Positions 62,838 through 64,000 of a stretch of DNA of 64,000 nt are shown piece after piece. The stretch comes from Clostridium beijerinckii HUN142 (GTDB lineage: Bacteria > Bacillota > Clostridia > Clostridiales > Clostridiaceae): positions 62,001 to 126,000 of the forward strand of contig NZ_JHXK01000021.1 in assembly GCF_000621745.1 (NCBI RefSeq), written 5' to 3'. Position numbers and translations under genes: made by a program. Numbering within the stretch: position 1 is the first letter of the stretch; each line of letters starts with the position of its first letter. Under the pieces are notes generated by a model. It did no database searches. It was not told the origin of the DNA and worked only from the letters and a program-made list of their open reading frames with translations.

Positions 62838-63887
62838 TTAAGCAACATATTCATAGTATGGCAAACGGACAGCAACTTTTGTATCATCAAACTTATATTT
62901 AGTATCATAAAGTGGATCTCTACCTTCAAATACATTCATACCTATTGCATAAATAGCTTTTGCCATTTCAGATGGATCTTGCATAACAGATCCTGCCATA
63001 AAACCTTTTTTAATTAATTCTTGTGCCTCTGCTGTAGCATCAATTCCAACAACAACTATTGTTTTATTTTTCTCTCCTAAATTGTGTCCATATTTTTGCA
63101 GTGCTTCAACAGCTCCTATCGCCATCTCATCATTGTTTGCAATTATTGCCTCAATATTCTTATCATATTGTAGAAGTAGTGAACTAATATTTGTTCTAGC
63201 TAAGTCCCTTTGCCAATCAGCAGCCTTCAATGCAATCTGCTCAGTTTTTATTCCTGCTTTATTTATTGTTCCAATAGAAAATTCCGTTCTTTCCCGTGCC
63301 TCTATACTTCCATGTTCTCCCTCCAACACAACATACTGCAAAACTCCATTATTATTTTTATCTATAAGATCTCTATTCTTGTTCCATATATCAACAATAA
63401 CTTTTCCTTGCATCTCTCCAGCTTCTTTAGCATTTGTTCCGACGTAATAAGCTTTCCCATAAGATTTAAGTACATCAACAGATACTGGTTCTCTATTAAA
63501 AAAAATTATAGGGATATTTTTCGACTTAAATCTCTCAATAACATCCTGTGCAGCCTTCGTATCAACTAAATTTACCATTATGATATCCGCACTATTACTA
63601 GCCAAATTACTTAATACTTCATCTTGTGTGGATTGATTACCTTTTCCATCATAAAATCTAAAAACTACTTTCCCTTCATTTTGCTTTTGAATTTCTTCTA
63701 AGTTTTCCCTGACTAAAGAGACATATTTATCCTTGAAATTATATAGTACTACATCTACCATTACGGCTCTCTGCCGTAATCCGTTTGTTCCTGCGCTAAC
63801 TCTTTTAGTATCACATACTGATACCTCCATAGCAAACATCATGAATATAATTTCTAGGATTGCTAATATTCTCTTTGATAACTTCAT
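62838..63887 (-). CDS. MglB-type sugar-binding protein (paralogue 3)
   Basis: A 349-residue type I binding protein with an N-terminal signal (ILAILEIIFMMFAMEVSVCD); the Cys is not in a good lipobox because Val precedes it. Of the three paralogues it keeps most MglB pocket blocks: NLVDTKAA, ADWQRDLAR, ANNDEMAIGAVEAL and VVGIDATAEA. It is the most likely to bind glucose or galactose. No mglA or mglC follows within the window; upstream sequence lies beyond the edge. Confidence 0.87.
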   Translation of the reverse strand: MKLSKRILAILEIIFMMFAMEVSVCDTKRVSAGTNGLRQRAVMVDVVLYNFKDKYVSLVRENLEEIQKQNEGKVVFRFYDGKGNQSTQDEVLSNLASNSADIIMVNLVDTKAAQDVIERFKSKNIPIIFFNREPVSVDVLKSYGKAYYVGTNAKEAGEMQGKVIVDIWNKNRDLIDKNNNGVLQYVVLEGEHGSIEARERTEFSIGTINKAGIKTEQIALKAADWQRDLARTNISSLLLQYDKNIEAIIANNDEMAIGAVEALQKYGHNLGEKNKTIVVVGIDATAEAQELIKKGFMAGSVMQDPSEMAKAIYAIGMNVFEGRDPLYDTKYKFDDTKVAVRLPYYEYVA

Positions 63888-64000
63888 TTTAAATCCTCTC
63901 TTTCACTTTTGTTTAACATTATTGTTATCATTAGTGAAAGAAAATATTTATTTTAACTTTTATTCATATTAAATTTTATCAAAGACTTTATAAAACAAAC

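Overview
The window is very AT-rich, closely packed low-GC Gram-positive DNA. Strong GGAGG-type ribosome binding sites, TTG and GTG starts, monoderm-style lipoprotein signals and intrinsic U-tract terminators all point to a solventogenic or saccharolytic Clostridium, of the C. beijerinckii or C. saccharoperbutylacetonicum kind. The genus-level call is inference from sequence style and protein families; there is no rRNA in the window. No tRNA, CRISPR array, complete insertion sequence or prophage was seen. Most genes lie on the minus strand.

Bases 1-11.4 kb hold two transport systems. The first is a fructan or sucrose-type set: the N-terminus of a GH32 fructosidase, a binding lipoprotein and two permeases with no ATPase, and a divergent LacI regulator. 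A 10-base motif repeated in the shared promoter region looks like its operator. The second is a TetR-controlled export operon: an HlyD-type adaptor lipoprotein, two ABC-2 permeases and a TolC-like protein, again with no ATPase.

Bases 11.4-17.3 kb carry a kinase-DUF1349 fusion gene and a four-gene operon: class III aminotransferase, zinc sugar-alcohol dehydrogenase, HAD phosphatase and MFS transporter. The enzyme set matches the logic of azasugar (iminosugar) biosynthesis and is the best candidate here for an undescribed metabolic system.

Bases 17.6-36.8 kb are a patchwork of small regulator-plus-effector modules: MarR/SRPBCC, PadR/flavodoxin, AraC-GyrI, PadR/DUF2812, ECF sigma/DUF4179, AraC/SDR, XRE, and MarR/MFS. 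Several have readable dyad operators over their promoters. Two genes here are broken by single in-frame stops: a flavodoxin-family protein (TAG) and an RpiR regulator (TGA).

Bases 36.8-64 kb hold accessory cell-surface, signalling and acetyltransferase genes. A small unlabelled gene at 44861-44989 encodes an AgrD-like autoinducer precursor with serine where cysteine is usual. It lies just ahead of an AgrC-like kinase that has lost its phospho-acceptor histidine. Three MglB-type sugar-binding paralogues without any adjacent transporter lie at 39.0, 58.6 and 62.8 kb and differ in their ligand-pocket residues. A miniature inverted-repeat element (about 88-106 bp) occurs three times in intergenic DNA, plus one solitary end.
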